A DNA stretch of 64,000 bases from Adiantum capillus-veneris (taxonomy: Eukaryota; Streptophyta; Polypodiopsida; Polypodiales; Pteridaceae). The first letter of the stretch is position 1, and each line of letters starts with the position of its first letter. Shown one piece after another: positions 12,190 through 22,261 of this stretch. A program made the position numbers and the translations under genes. Below the pieces are notes generated by a model. The model worked only from the letters and a program-made list of their open reading frames with translations, did not search any database and was not told where the DNA came from. Where the stretch lies: NCBI GenBank assembly GCA_014529385.2, contig CM043944.1, positions 76,149,884-76,213,883 of the forward strand, given 5' to 3'.

Positions 12190-13806
12190 TGGTGGTGTGC
12201 CCAAGCCGTGTCAACCCGAGAAAGTATCAGTGGTAGGTGCATGGCAGCAGGTAGGTTGATGGTTACAGGCTTGGTCATGTACTAGATGCAGATTGGAGGA
12301 GGTACCGCAGGACGTGTATGCCAGATCCGGCATTTTGCAGGCCAAGCATGGTTGTGAATCTTTGCTCGAGAAATCGTGCCATTGTGTGTATGAAGGTGTC
12401 GGTCGTGCTCGGAAAGTTCAAGATACGACGGCTGACCATGAATTGTCGCCATTACAAGGAAGGACCAATGTAACGAGCTGCAAACGTGATGGGGGTCGGC
12501 GACGAAGAAGTCGACGGGCAGGCCGGACATCAACGGCGCGTGAATGCTCGCCACATCGAGGAATAATTTTTTTTTTAAAGGGGCATGCAAACGAGGGTTG
12601 TGGGCTATGTAGCTTGCATGGGAAAGTCGACGTCTGGAGGAGGAGGGGAGCGCTACAGTTGCATGGCGAGTAGGGTCGAGGGCCCCAGTTTCTCAGGGAG
12701 GGAGATGCAACCAGGGGCAGAAAATGAAGGACATTGCAGAGACCGGCTGCATAGGGAGCCCACCAATTGGCTGCAGAGAAAGGGGCGAGCAGGGCCGAGA
12801 GTCGCGGGCAGCTGGAGGGGCTGGAGATACCGTGAGCAAGTCGGGGCCGTCAAGGCTTATTATGCAAGACTAGGGCCAGTTGCAAGAGGGGGACCAGTTT
12901 GCAAGGGTGCAGTTGGGTCAGTTTTTGCAGGGGGGAGAGGACCTGGCTATTGGCCAAAGAGGAGGAGGGCGCTAGACACAAGGCCGAGAGCAGCACAAGG
13001 TAGTAGGGGCAAGAAAGAAAGGATGGACAGGAAGATGGGCGAGTAGGGCCGAGGGCCTCCAACTTTCTAGAAGGAGAATCGACCAGATGTGTTGAAGGGG
13101 GGACTCGGACTTGAGGTTGGGGCTGCCAAGGCTTGAGAAGGTGATCTTGCAGGGGAGCCCCCATGGTAGTGAGTGGGTGGCGAGAGAGCGTGAAGAAAGG
13201 CTGAAGGCAGCGCTGGGAAAGCTCAGCAGGTTCGAGGGATACAGAGGGAATTTACAATCAAGGGTTCTCAAGAGCATGAGGGTTGTGCCTCTGGGGCTGC
13301 AAAGGGAATTGCGGTGCTGCAGGTAGACAGTCGGCCATTGTATGCGAAGGACATCTTTGCAGAGGAGAAGCAAGATGATAATCAAAGGAGGCTCTGCATC
13401 AAGGAGTGTTGAGGAAAATCGATGTTGACAAGAGACGGAGATGGCCGAAGCATCAAATGCAAGTGACTGAGCAGTAGGCCGAGCAATAGAAAGATTAAGG
13501 AGGCAGTTTTACTTATTAAATTCCATCATTGTACATCCTATCCTTGAATGGTTTCTTGCCACGTTAATTGCTCGATCTACCCCCATTTTTATGAGAATTA
13601 ATTTTCTCTTTGCTCTCGTGTCTAGTTGCATGCTGGCATATATATGTGTGTGTATTGTGATGCAAGCCATTTGAATGTGAATGTGTAAGAAAAACTCATG
13701 TCTGTCTCACTGATGTTGGAGTATCAGGGAATATTTACAGATTTAAGGTTGCTTAGCTGTGGGTGTAATACATGCTAGAGTTTTGGGAAGGGTGGCCTAT
13801 GTGTCA
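12190..13806 (+). repeat. Left (5') LTR of element C (1617 bp)
   Basis: Starts TGGTGGTGTGCCC and ends GGCCTATGTGTCA. It is visibly more GC-rich than neighbouring elements. Open frames on both strands (for example 12293-12673) appear in both LTR copies with differing lengths and have no recognisable product, so they are not annotated as genes. Confidence 0.85.
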
Positions 13807-14506
13807 GTAAAGTCTGAGGTGCATCTATGTGGATGAAGGTACTCCCAAAGGGATGTGGATTGGAGCCATGATTGTGTGCTTGGTGCCGGGATTGGCCTAG
13901 TCACACCTGGTGGGGTATGTATTCGAACAATAGTCGTTGCTAGATTGTGAGTTTAGGTGTGTGTTTACTAGGGGATAGGGGTGCTGTGAGATCACTGGGC
14001 TATAGAGATGCATTCATATTATGTGCTGGTGGTTTTCTCATTTCCCCCTTTCCATCTTGTGGTGCTCCCACTGAGGATCCATTGATTGCTTCCTAACAAA
14101 GTATTCGTGAGTCGAGATGAAGCAAGAATTTGGTCCGGTGTTCAAAGGAGATGAAGATGCAGACGACTGGATAGCCGATTTTGAGCTATTTATGCTGACA
14201 GTATTGCAAATTCCAGGTGATAAAGCAAAGCTCCAGATTCTACCTTTGGTGATGCGAGGTAAAGTAAAAGCTTGGTTCGATGGTTTAGAAGATGTGCACA
14301 AGCAGAATTGGATCGGATTTCGAGAGCAATTTCTACAAAGGTATCAAAAGGTGGTGTTGGCTTCGGAAGCAAATGCAAATATCAAAGGCTTGCCACAGGA
14401 CGTAAGTACAAATTTTGATGCCTTTGTTGATAAATTTGAAGCTTATTGGGGGGATTTTGCGGTTGCTACTCAATCAACCCATGTGGGATACTTTAAGCTG
14501 GAAAGG

Positions 14507-14580
14507 TTTCTATCTTGCTTGCATCCCTATGTTCGTGAAAGAGTTTCTATCTTGCTTGCATCCCTATGTTCATGAAAGAG
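14507..14580 (+). repeat. 37 bp tandem duplication in C gag
   Basis: Two adjacent copies (14507-14543 and 14544-14580) of TTTCTATCTTGCTTGCATCC...GAAAGAG with one base difference. Since 37 is not a multiple of three it shifts the gag frame; the frame continues correctly after the second copy. Confidence 0.95.
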
Positions 14581-14982
14581 TGGATTATGAAGATCCAAGG
14601 ACCTTCGATGAAGCTGTCAGAGTTGCCAGAGCAAAGAGTCAAAAGATGAAGAAAAAGATGGAGGCAAGATTGTTGCAATCTGTACTCGCGGCGGCAGCCA
14701 GTGGACCTAGGCCCAAAAAAATTAAAGAGTATCAATTTTTTTATTGATATGATGTGATCAAAGCACGTGAAGCTGATGCCAGGCTTGAAAAGGTAGAAGA
14801 AGTACCAACCGGTTCTCAAAAGATACAGCGAGGCATATTCAGAGTGCCACCTAGTTTGCTTCCTCAAGAGGACGAGGTGATAGAAGATCTTAAAGAAGAG
14901 GTGTCGAGCAACGAGGCTGACGAGTGTTACGCATCATCCGCATATTGGGACATTGCACCAGACAGAAGAGCCCTCTACAGAG

Positions 14983-15041
14983 AAGAGAGAGAGAGAGAGA
15001 ACGAGAGAGAGAGAGATGTTCACAGAGAGAGAGAAAGAGAT
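14983..15041. repeat. Interrupted (GA)n microsatellite
   Basis: GA-rich tract broken by ACGAG and TGTTCAC. It produces the Arg-Glu tail of the upstream frame. Confidence 0.9.
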
Positions 15042-15208
15042 TAACGTCCGCCGCCATAATTGATTACTATGAATGAAAGCTTGATGGTTACAAAGGTTAT
15101 AAGAGCCCATTCTTATAGGCTTGTAGTGTCCCCTCACTCCTCATGAGCCACACCCCTTGGCATCCCCACTAAGGTTCAAGACCATCCAATATGGCCAAGG
15201 CGTAACAC

Positions 15209-16195
15209 ATGGCACACACTGGCTTATGCCGTAACAACGAGTTGCCTGCCAATCATTTGAAGGTAAAAGAGGAGCATAGTGCAAGTGTGGAGATGCCTTG
15301 TGTGAACAGGCCGGTCGAGCAGCCGTATCTCGTGTCTCGTGATGGTGAGTCCCTATTGGAGGAAGAGGTATGGTTTGATTGTGCATCCGACTTAATTGAA
15401 GAGCAGGTTTTTGAGGATGACTTGCAGGAGCTAGGAATAGAAGCAGTGGTAGGTCAAGTTGATTTGTCTATGCAGGGGGTGGGGAAAATTTGCCTTGGTG
15501 GGCATGTCGAGGTGCACTTTGAAGTTTTGGAGTTTGTGTGTGGCCGTGGAGAGATAGCTCCGGCAGATGACTCTATGGAGATTGATACAGGTGCAACCTA
15601 TAAGAGTGATGCTCCATGCAATGAGGAAGGTGCCACCAACCTTGCAAGTGATGAGGTATTTAAAGAATAGGTTGAAGCTCCAGCATGTCATACTCTTGAG
15701 TATGAAAAGGTGGCCTTGGAGCGGTTTAAAGAGGGTTTGGATACAGGTTTGCAAAGGGAACATGTTTGCTTGGCTTTGCAGCAAGTGGAGGCAAATGGCA
15801 GGGTTTGGCTACTTTATGCTATGCTATTGATAGAAATGTTGTTCCAGGTTGCTTTGCAAGGTGTACTATGCAGGTTTCACTGCTCATATGATAAAGGTGA
15901 TGATATGGAGAGTTCTCTAGCAGATGGAATGGTAGCAACTTATGGTACCAATGCTTCAAGTGTTCAAAAGTATGCTTATGGTTGGCAAGAAGGATTATGG
16001 ATACAGGGTGACAAAGATCCATGCTATAAAGAGCTGGAAGGGTGGCCTGTCTATTGGACTATAAGTGCAAAGGGCGGCTTGAATATACATGCATTACAAG
16101 TGGATGGCCACGGTCAATGTTTTGTTTTTAATCCAGGTGGAGCCTACACTATGATTGGGGAAGCTGTGAGCTTTCCATTTGACCCTGGAGGGTGA
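15209..16195 (+). pseudogene. Unknown ~328-codon reading frame in element C, interrupted by a single TAG
   Basis: One continuous frame from ATG 15209 to TGA 16193-16195 with a single in-frame TAG at 15668-15670. The first half is strongly acidic (many Glu/Asp, e.g. EEEVWFDCASDLIEEQ), with Val/Gly-rich segments. The second half holds a hydrophobic helix (WLLYAMLLIEMLFQVAL, possibly membrane-associated) and an aromatic C-terminal region ending FPFDPGG just before the PPT and 3' LTR. I do not recognise a family. Its position corresponds to where pol or a 3' ORF would sit. It could be a captured host sequence, a heavily diverged element protein, or a fortuitously open stretch; the length favours former coding capacity. 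Confidence 0.55.
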
Positions 16196-16365
16196 TGCAT
16201 TAGTAGACAATTTTCTCTCTATCTCTATCCTATCTATATAGCCACTATATCATCATTTTTCTTATGTAGTCTATGTAGCTATGTTATATCATTCTCTCTA
16301 TACAATACTATCTTACCTAAATAATACTGTGGTTGAGCAGGAATGCTCAACGAGGGGGTGGGCAA

Positions 16366-18018
16366 TGATGGTGCACCCAAGCCGTGCCGACCCGAGAAAG
16401 TGTCAGTGGTGGCAGGTGCACGGCAGCAGGTAGGTTGATGGTTGTAGGCTTGGTCATGTGCTAGATGCAGATTGGAGCAAGTATCGCAGGACGTGTATGC
16501 CAGATCCAGCATTTTGCAGGCCAAGCATGGTTGTGAATCTTTGCTGGAGAAATTGTGCCATTGTGTGTATGAAGGTGTCGATCGTGCTCGGCAAGTTCAA
16601 GATATGACGGCCGGCCATGAATTGGCGCCATTACAAGGACCAATGTAACGAGTTGCAAACGTGATGGGGGTTGGAGAAGAAGTCGACGGGCAGGCCGGAC
16701 ATCAACGGTGCGTGAATGCTCGCCGGACATCAACGGTGCGTGAATGCTCGCCACATCGAGGTTGTTTTTTAAAAACAAGAATAATTTTATTTTTTTTAGG
16801 GGCATGCAAACGAGGGCTGTGGGCTCTGTAGCTTGCATGGGAAAGTTGCCATCTGGAGGAGGAGTGGAGCGCTACAGTTGCATGGCGAGTAGGGTCGAGG
16901 GCCCCAGCTTTCTCAAGGAGGGAGATGCAACCAGGGGCAAAAAAAAAGGACATTGCAGAGGCCGGCTGCATAAGGGAGCCCGCCAGTTGGCTGCAGAGAA
17001 AGGGGCGAGCAGGGCAGCTGGAGGGGCTGGAGATATCGTGAGCAAGTCAGGGCCGTCAGAACTTATTATGCAAGAGTAGGGCCAGTTGCAAGAGGGGGAC
17101 TAGTTTGCAAGGGTGCAGTAGGGTCAGATTTTGCAGGGGGGAGAGGACCTCGCTATTGGCCAAAGAGGAGGAGGGCGCTGGACACAAGGCCGAGAGCAGC
17201 ACAAGGTAGTAGGAGCGTAGTGGGGGCAAGAAAGAAAGGATGGACAGGCAGACTCGGGTGAGTAGGGCCGAGGGCCTCCAACTTTCTAGAAGGAGAATCG
17301 AACAGATGTGTTGAAGGGGGGACTCGGACCTGAGGTTGGGACTGCCAAGGCTTGAGAAGGTGAGCTTGCAAGGGAGCCCCCATGGTCGAGAGTGGGTGGC
17401 AAGAGAGCGTGGAGAAAGGCTGAAGGCAGCGTTAGGAAATCTTAGCAGGTTTGAGGGATACTGAGGGAATTTACAATCAAGGGTTCGCAAGAGCATGAGG
17501 GTTGTGCCTGTGGGGCTGCAGAGGGAATTACTGTGCTGCAGGTAGACAGTCGACCATTGTATGCGAAGGACATCATTGCAGAGTAGAAGCAAAATGATAA
17601 TCAAAGGAGGCTCTGCATCAAGGAGTGTTGAGGAAAATCGATGTTGACAAGCGACGGAGATGGCCGAAGCATCAAATGCAAGTGACTGAGCAGTAGGCCG
17701 AGCAATAGAAAGATAAAGGAGGTAGTTTTACCTAATAAATTCCATCATTGTACATCCTATCCTTGAATGGTTTCTTGCCACGTTAATTGCTCGATCTACC
17801 CCCATTTTATGAGAAGTTTCTCTTTGCTCTCGTGTCTAGTTGCGTGTCGGCGTATCTATGTGTGTGTATTGTGATGTAAGCCATTTGAATGTGATCGTGT
17901 AAGAAAAACTCATGTGTGTCAGCGATGTTGGAGTATCCGAGAGTATTAACAGGTTTAAGGTTGCTTAGTTGTGGGTGTAATACATGCTAGAGTTTTGGGA
18001 AGGGTGGCCTATGTGTCA
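16366..18018 (+). repeat. Right (3') LTR of element C (1653 bp)
   Basis: Starts TGATGGTGCACCC right after the PPT and ends CCTATGTGTCA like the left copy. Compared with the left LTR it has an extra 28 bp tandem unit (16695-16722 and 16723-16750, starting CCGGACATCAACGG) and several small indels. O ORF3 resumes immediately after it. Confidence 0.88.
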
Positions 18019-18122
18019 TCATAGCTAATCCACACTGGCAGTGGTAGTCTATTATAGTGTATCATTCCCTAGTCATCGAATTAGAGATCTTGCTGGTGAA
18101 CATGCCAACATATAAAAGACGT
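18019..18122 (+). pseudogene. ORF3 fragment 1 of element O
   Basis: About 100 bp whose sequence follows E ORF3 on the minus strand near 53015-52910, for example the CGAATTAGAG...CTTGCTGG...AACATGCCAAC segment. It lies between the 3' LTR of C and the start of B. It ends with ACGT, which is repeated right after B. Confidence 0.75.
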
Positions 18123-19769
18123 TGTCGTGTTGTGACACGTACATAGTGGGAACGCATGCTACAAGATCTATCTTGTAATTTTTTAGATACATAATTATCT
18201 TTCCTATAATGTACATATGCATATTTAAGTATGATAATAAGCCTTCTATCTCAATTTGTAGAGTCATGTGTAACTTGTCAAATTGAGATACATCTTTATA
18301 CATACCCTTCCACCAGTATTTTTCTTTCAACTTGGAAACGGTTGCCCACACACCCCTGTGTCCAGCCCATAGACTCTCATGAAACTCTTGCATGAGCTTT
18401 ACTTGAGTCTCTTTTTTACATATAACCCGTTGTGGTGTAGCACCCCTTTTTTTAGGATGCTTCCACAAGTAACCATCCCTTAAAAAGTACCCATATGCTT
18501 TCCTGCGTATCTTCTTGAATTCTTGTTCGGACCAATCATCCTGTTTTGTTAAACTACTTAAGTATCTTCCAATAGAAAGCCAATCACCTTCATAAATATC
18601 TTTCAAGAACAATTCAAGTCAAATAGTCATGCAGACATTGTTACCTTTGACATGAGAGATAGAATAGAACTTTGTACCTACATCATCTCCCTCATCAATC
18701 ATTTGTGAGTCATCTTCATACCTTGCCCTTGATAGCATATCTGCCACTGTATTGTCTTTACCTGCAATGTGCTTAAACTCGGGATTTAAGGACTTAATGT
18801 AGGCAATCAACTGTAACATAGCAATGTCTGGCGTTGAGCAGCTTGTAATCATCCAAAGAAGTGGTAGACAATCTGTTTCTACAACCACACATGCACCAAT
18901 TAGGTACTCTTTCCCACTTTTCAAGGCTGTAACCATACCCCATAACTCTCTCTTTATTTGTGGATAGTTTCTTTGGCGAGCACTTAGTACCTTTGCTCCA
19001 AATCTTACCACATACCTGTGTCCTTCTTTGTCATCTTGCCCTATTGCCCATCCAATCCCTATAGGACTGGTGTCTACTGTCACAATTACTGGCCTTTGAC
19101 ACTCATAGTCTACCTTTCTCAAAGTCGTTTGCTGACTGGAGCAACTCCTTTAGCTTTTTCATGGATTTTACATGTGCTTCTGTCCATTTAAACTTTTGAT
19201 TCTTTGTAAGCAGCTGATAAAGAGGATCAGCTACATGTGCATAATGTGGAATCCAAATAACATAGAAGACACATGCTCCTAGAAACCTTCTAACCTCAGT
19301 GATGCTAGTGCATGTTTCTTTCATTCTTTGGATGGCATCTACCTTTGTTGGACAAGGTTTCCTACCATATGGCCCGCACATGTGCCCCACAATGAGCACT
19401 TCATTGACACCAAACATAGACTTTTTCCCTGACAATGTAAGATTCACTTCTTCCAACCTAAAGAAAAGTTTATCACAATCATTTATGTGATTTACCACAA
19501 ACATGCGACATCCCTTGAGATCCAAAGATTTATCTTTGTCACTTTCTTCACATCCTTTGATAGGCAAATCATCAATGAAAGGCATTGTGATTTGAGTAAT
19601 AAAGTCACGTAAGACCTTATTCATCCCATTCATCATATGTGCAACTGAGTTGGTTGCTCCCTGTGGCAATCATCTATTAACCCCTTCATATAGTTTTTTG
19701 GAGTTCTCTCACAAACTCTCACAGCCATAAGCTCGGTGCTTTGCTGGCAAGACCGCAAATTTCTCGACA
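18123..19769 (+). repeat. 5' LTR of B: first 131 bp and last 98 bp, middle replaced
   Basis: 18123-18253 matches the start of the 3' LTR (TGTCGTG-C/T-TGTGACACG) and 19672-19769 matches its end (...AAATTTCTCGACA). The intervening ~1.6 kb of LTR, including the TATA box, is absent and replaced by 1418 bp of inverted pol. The joins show no more than 1-2 bp of shared sequence. Confidence 0.9.
18254..19671 (-). pseudogene. Inverted copy of B-type pol (RT palm to integrase zinc finger) inside the 5' LTR
   Basis: On the minus strand this runs from LPQGATNSVAH and the RT box FIDDLPIKG, through RNase H (VDTSPIGIGWAIGQ, KRELWGMVTALKSG, then the histidine/aspartate segment HIAGKDNTVADMLSRA) to the integrase zinc region (KLMQEFHESLWAGHRGVW). 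It corresponds to 23255-24668 of the direct copy. It lacks the RT frameshift and two of the stops seen in the direct copy (W instead of TGA near 19252, E instead of TAA near 19037). It has its own TGA near 18618. It cannot be expressed from the B promoter in sense orientation. Confidence 0.92.
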
Positions 19770-19775
19770 TATTTT

Positions 19776-19791
19776 TGGTGAACCCGACGAG
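19776..19791 (+). other. Candidate primer-binding site of B
   Basis: TGGTGAACCCGACGAG begins six bases after the LTR end at 19769, consistent with pairing to a tRNA 3' CCA end. The tRNA is not identified. Confidence 0.55.
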
Positions 19792-19849
19792 AAACTGCCA
19801 TGGTGAGAGTTTGTGGGTAACCAGGGGTGATCATGTTGAGCAAGAGGCT

Positions 19850-20926
19850 ATGCATTTCGACCCAACAACAATGCAAATGTGTCAAGCATTTGCAATGTTC
19901 ATGCAACAACAACATGCCACTGAAAGAAGGGAGATTTCAACAATGAAAGCCATACAAGCGGTCGTCAACAGAATGGATCAATTCAATGGAAAAGATGTAA
20001 CCAAGTACTTACGCGAGTATGTGAAGGAGATGGAGCTGCATCGCGTGTCAGAAGGTGAGATGATTCAAAGCTTTGAGCTAGTTGTTGCTCCAGAAATTAG
20101 AGAACATGTTAGGGGAATTAAAGATGGGCATGGGAGAAATTGGGAAGAACTCAAAGTAGCTTTAAAGGAGGAATATTTCATGGAGGACTCTGAGAGAGTG
20201 ACCAAAAGAACCTTCTTAGAATGGGTAGTCAAGCCAAAGCAAGGACTATCAATAACAGAGCTACTTAGGGAATTTGAGCGGCGCTATGCACAACTCACAA
20301 GGACAGAAAGGGCCACACTAGATGTAGAGAAGACATATCTTTTCTTACAAGCTGCAGGTAAAGAGTTTCAAGAAAATTTGGAGCTTCTTCTTGAAGATAA
20401 AGATGCTGAGCAAGGACTAAAGACCAACTGAAATGAGGTTGAAGGTGCTGTCTCACTGCTTGCCAAACGATAAAGAAGAAGGGACAAGATGGTAGTAAAC
20501 ACTACAAGTCCTTCCACCTCAACTTCTGAAAAAATGGTAAAGCCTACTTTTATCGCTCCTAAGTTTGATGAGTCCATGCTAGATGAGCTTGTGAAGGGAA
20601 TGCGTGACTTGAAGGTGAAGCTTGCAAAGCTTGAAGAAAAAGGCCAACCATTAGGGCCACTTCCTAGGCAAAGAAAACAGCCCAAAGAAGGGTTTGTTAA
20701 TAGATGTATTTGGTGTGATAGTACAGACCATGGAAGAAGGGATTGTGATGATTTTAGTGATGCTTTGTCAAAAGATGTTGTCTTTTTTAAGGATGGTAAA
20801 ATCCACTTAAGAGAGACAGGTCTACCGTTGAGAACTAACTTTGGGAAGGGGGGAATGCAAACCTTAGTTGAAGATATGGCAACTAACTGTGCCAGGTCTT
20901 CAGTTGAGGCAGCTACTTATGGATAA
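19850..20926 (+). pseudogene. gag of element B
   Basis: I place the start at ATG 19850 because the longer frame upstream crosses the LTR end and PBS. The frame gives a helical capsid-like region (YLREYVKEMELHRVSE, PEIREHVRGIKDGHGRNWEE, LREFERRYAQLTRTERAT). After TGA 20429-20431 and a TAA near 20472 the same frame resumes at 20489 with a Lys-rich segment and a perfect CCHC knuckle, CIWCDSTDHGRRDC (near 20706-20747), an RNA-binding motif. The two in-frame stops separate capsid from nucleocapsid. Confidence 0.85.
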
Positions 20927-21071
20927 AAAATTGAGCATTTTTGTGATGAAGAGGTGATTGACCATCATGGTCAAATTTGGCCAAATGTCATGCAATTAGC
21001 TAAAAAGGGAAAGCTTACAAAAGAGATTCTACATGAAGTAGGTGATTGCATACGTTTAGAAACAGGATGGA

Positions 21072-21551
21072 ATGATCCAGTGGACTCATTGTCAGTGCAT
21101 GCCTACAAAATGCCAACAAAATGAGGCAATTGTAGAAGAGAAGCACAGACGTGAGAATGCTGATGAAGGACCATCAAAAAGAGCTTCTAGAAGTGGGGAA
21201 AGAAGCGACTCAATGTCTTCTCAAACGCCCTTAACACAAGGAGCATCTTCACCTGAAGTACTCATGGAGGAGTCTACAATAAGAAAGAAGAAAGAGCCAA
21301 CAAAAGGTAAGATAAAAGGCCGAACTTATAAATTACAATCTGATATTGAGGTTGCTACAGATTTAAAAAAAGCCTTGGAGGAAAGGATCTTGAATAGCAA
21401 GATTGAGTTTACTCTGGGAGAAGTTCTTGGCATGGCAAAGCGTGAATTCCATGAGGAGATCATTGACATCATCAAGAGGAAGAGGAAAACCCTTGCTGAA
21501 GTTTCTCGTCCACAGGTTGAAGGGGAAATCTCGAATACACAAGGGATGTAG
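21072..21551 (+). pseudogene. B polyprotein linker between gag and protease
   Basis: A 159-codon frame with a charged low-complexity N-terminus and a distinctive helical C-terminus, YKLQSDIEVATDLKKALEER then IEFTLGEVLGMAKREFHEEI. From memory of the family, similar segments sit just before the protease in the fungal-like gypsy group. No catalytic role is assigned. It is out of frame with gag. Confidence 0.65.
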
Positions 21552-21578
21552 CTGCAAAATAAGGAGGATGATGGAGTT

Positions 21579-22193
21579 GTGGTAGGATTCTACCAATCTA
21601 GTGGGAGAGTGAAGCAAGTGCATTTCTCAAATGATGATGAAGAAGTTGAAGATATTCCTAGGAGCTACTATTCACGAAGTCACTGGGCAAGGGCTACTAC
21701 AGAAACTTTGGTCAAGGTAGGTGATCTTGAAGAGCCATTTGTTGCCTTGATTGACCATGGTTCATAAATAAACATAATGTCAAAGAGTCTCTACAACAAG
21801 TGCAAATGGCCGATGGACACAGATCATGGCTGGATGGTAAAAGTGGCAAACAATTCATCCGGTGAATTGTATGCAACATGTGTAGGTGTGAAGGTGAAAA
21901 TAGGTGATGTAAAGATTGACCAAAACTTCTTTGTACAGGATACATCTTCATATCATCTCATTCTTGGATAGCCCTACATTGTGGGAGTTCGAATGGAAAC
22001 AAAGGTAATGGACGATGGTTCAGCATATGCTAGGATACAGAGCAAAGATGGTAAACGAGCTGTCCAATTTCTCACAGTTTCTGTAAACCATGAAAGAAAT
22101 CGTGACAACCTCAGAGAACATCCTCTACCAAAGGTAAGCAAAGAGTTTCATGATCATAGAGAAATGATGGGTTTTGGCCAAGTATCATTGTAA
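21579..22193 (+). pseudogene. Aspartic protease of element B
   Basis: The frame contains VGDLEEPFVALIDHGS followed by a TAA and then INIMSKSLYNKCKWP in the same frame. DHGS takes the place of the usual D-S/T-G active site. The conserved YHLILG flap/helix motif is at about 21948-21968, followed by TAG. If the S/T to H change is ancestral it is an unusual active site; alternatively it is decay. It would process the polyprotein. Confidence 0.8.
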
Positions 22194-22261
22194 AGTGGGA
22201 TTGCAATGGTACAGAAAGAAAAAGGGTCTCGCCTGATCCAAAAATAGGTGAAACATTCTCA

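Larger units (their letters stand above)
14117..15044 (+). pseudogene. gag-like ORF of element C
   Basis: ATG 14117 opens a retrotransposon-gag type domain: GDEDADDWIADFELFM, then MRGKVKAWFDGLEDVHKQNW and FREQFLQRYQKVV, i.e. the aromatic, helix-rich pattern of plant gypsy Gag. It continues as LSCLHPYV-ERV and DPRTFDEAVRVARAKSQKM in the +1 frame because of a 37 bp tandem duplication at 14507-14580. A TGA at 14745-14747 and a GA repeat at the end (about 14983-15034) further corrupt it. No zinc knuckle is seen. Gag without pol fits packaging by a helper element. Confidence 0.8.
12190..18018 (+). mobile_element. Pol-less (non-autonomous) LTR retrotransposon C
   Basis: Two direct repeats of about 1.6 kb (12190-13806 and 16366-18018) flank a 2.56 kb interior. 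The right copy is preceded by the purine tract GAGGGGGTGGGCAA, a good PPT, fixing plus orientation. The interior has a gag-like ORF and a second unknown reading frame but nothing resembling protease, RT, RNase H or integrase. It would need enzymes from another element, in the manner of LARD-type elements. No convincing PBS follows the left LTR. The flanks (ATGCA left, TCATA right) are not a target duplication, and only the right flank is O ORF3. Confidence 0.8.

Noticed and set aside
12293-13326. Long overlapping frames on both strands in the C LTRs (also 16744-17604)
   Set aside because: Frames lie on both strands, differ between the two LTR copies and show no domain; GC-rich LTR sequence explains the openness.
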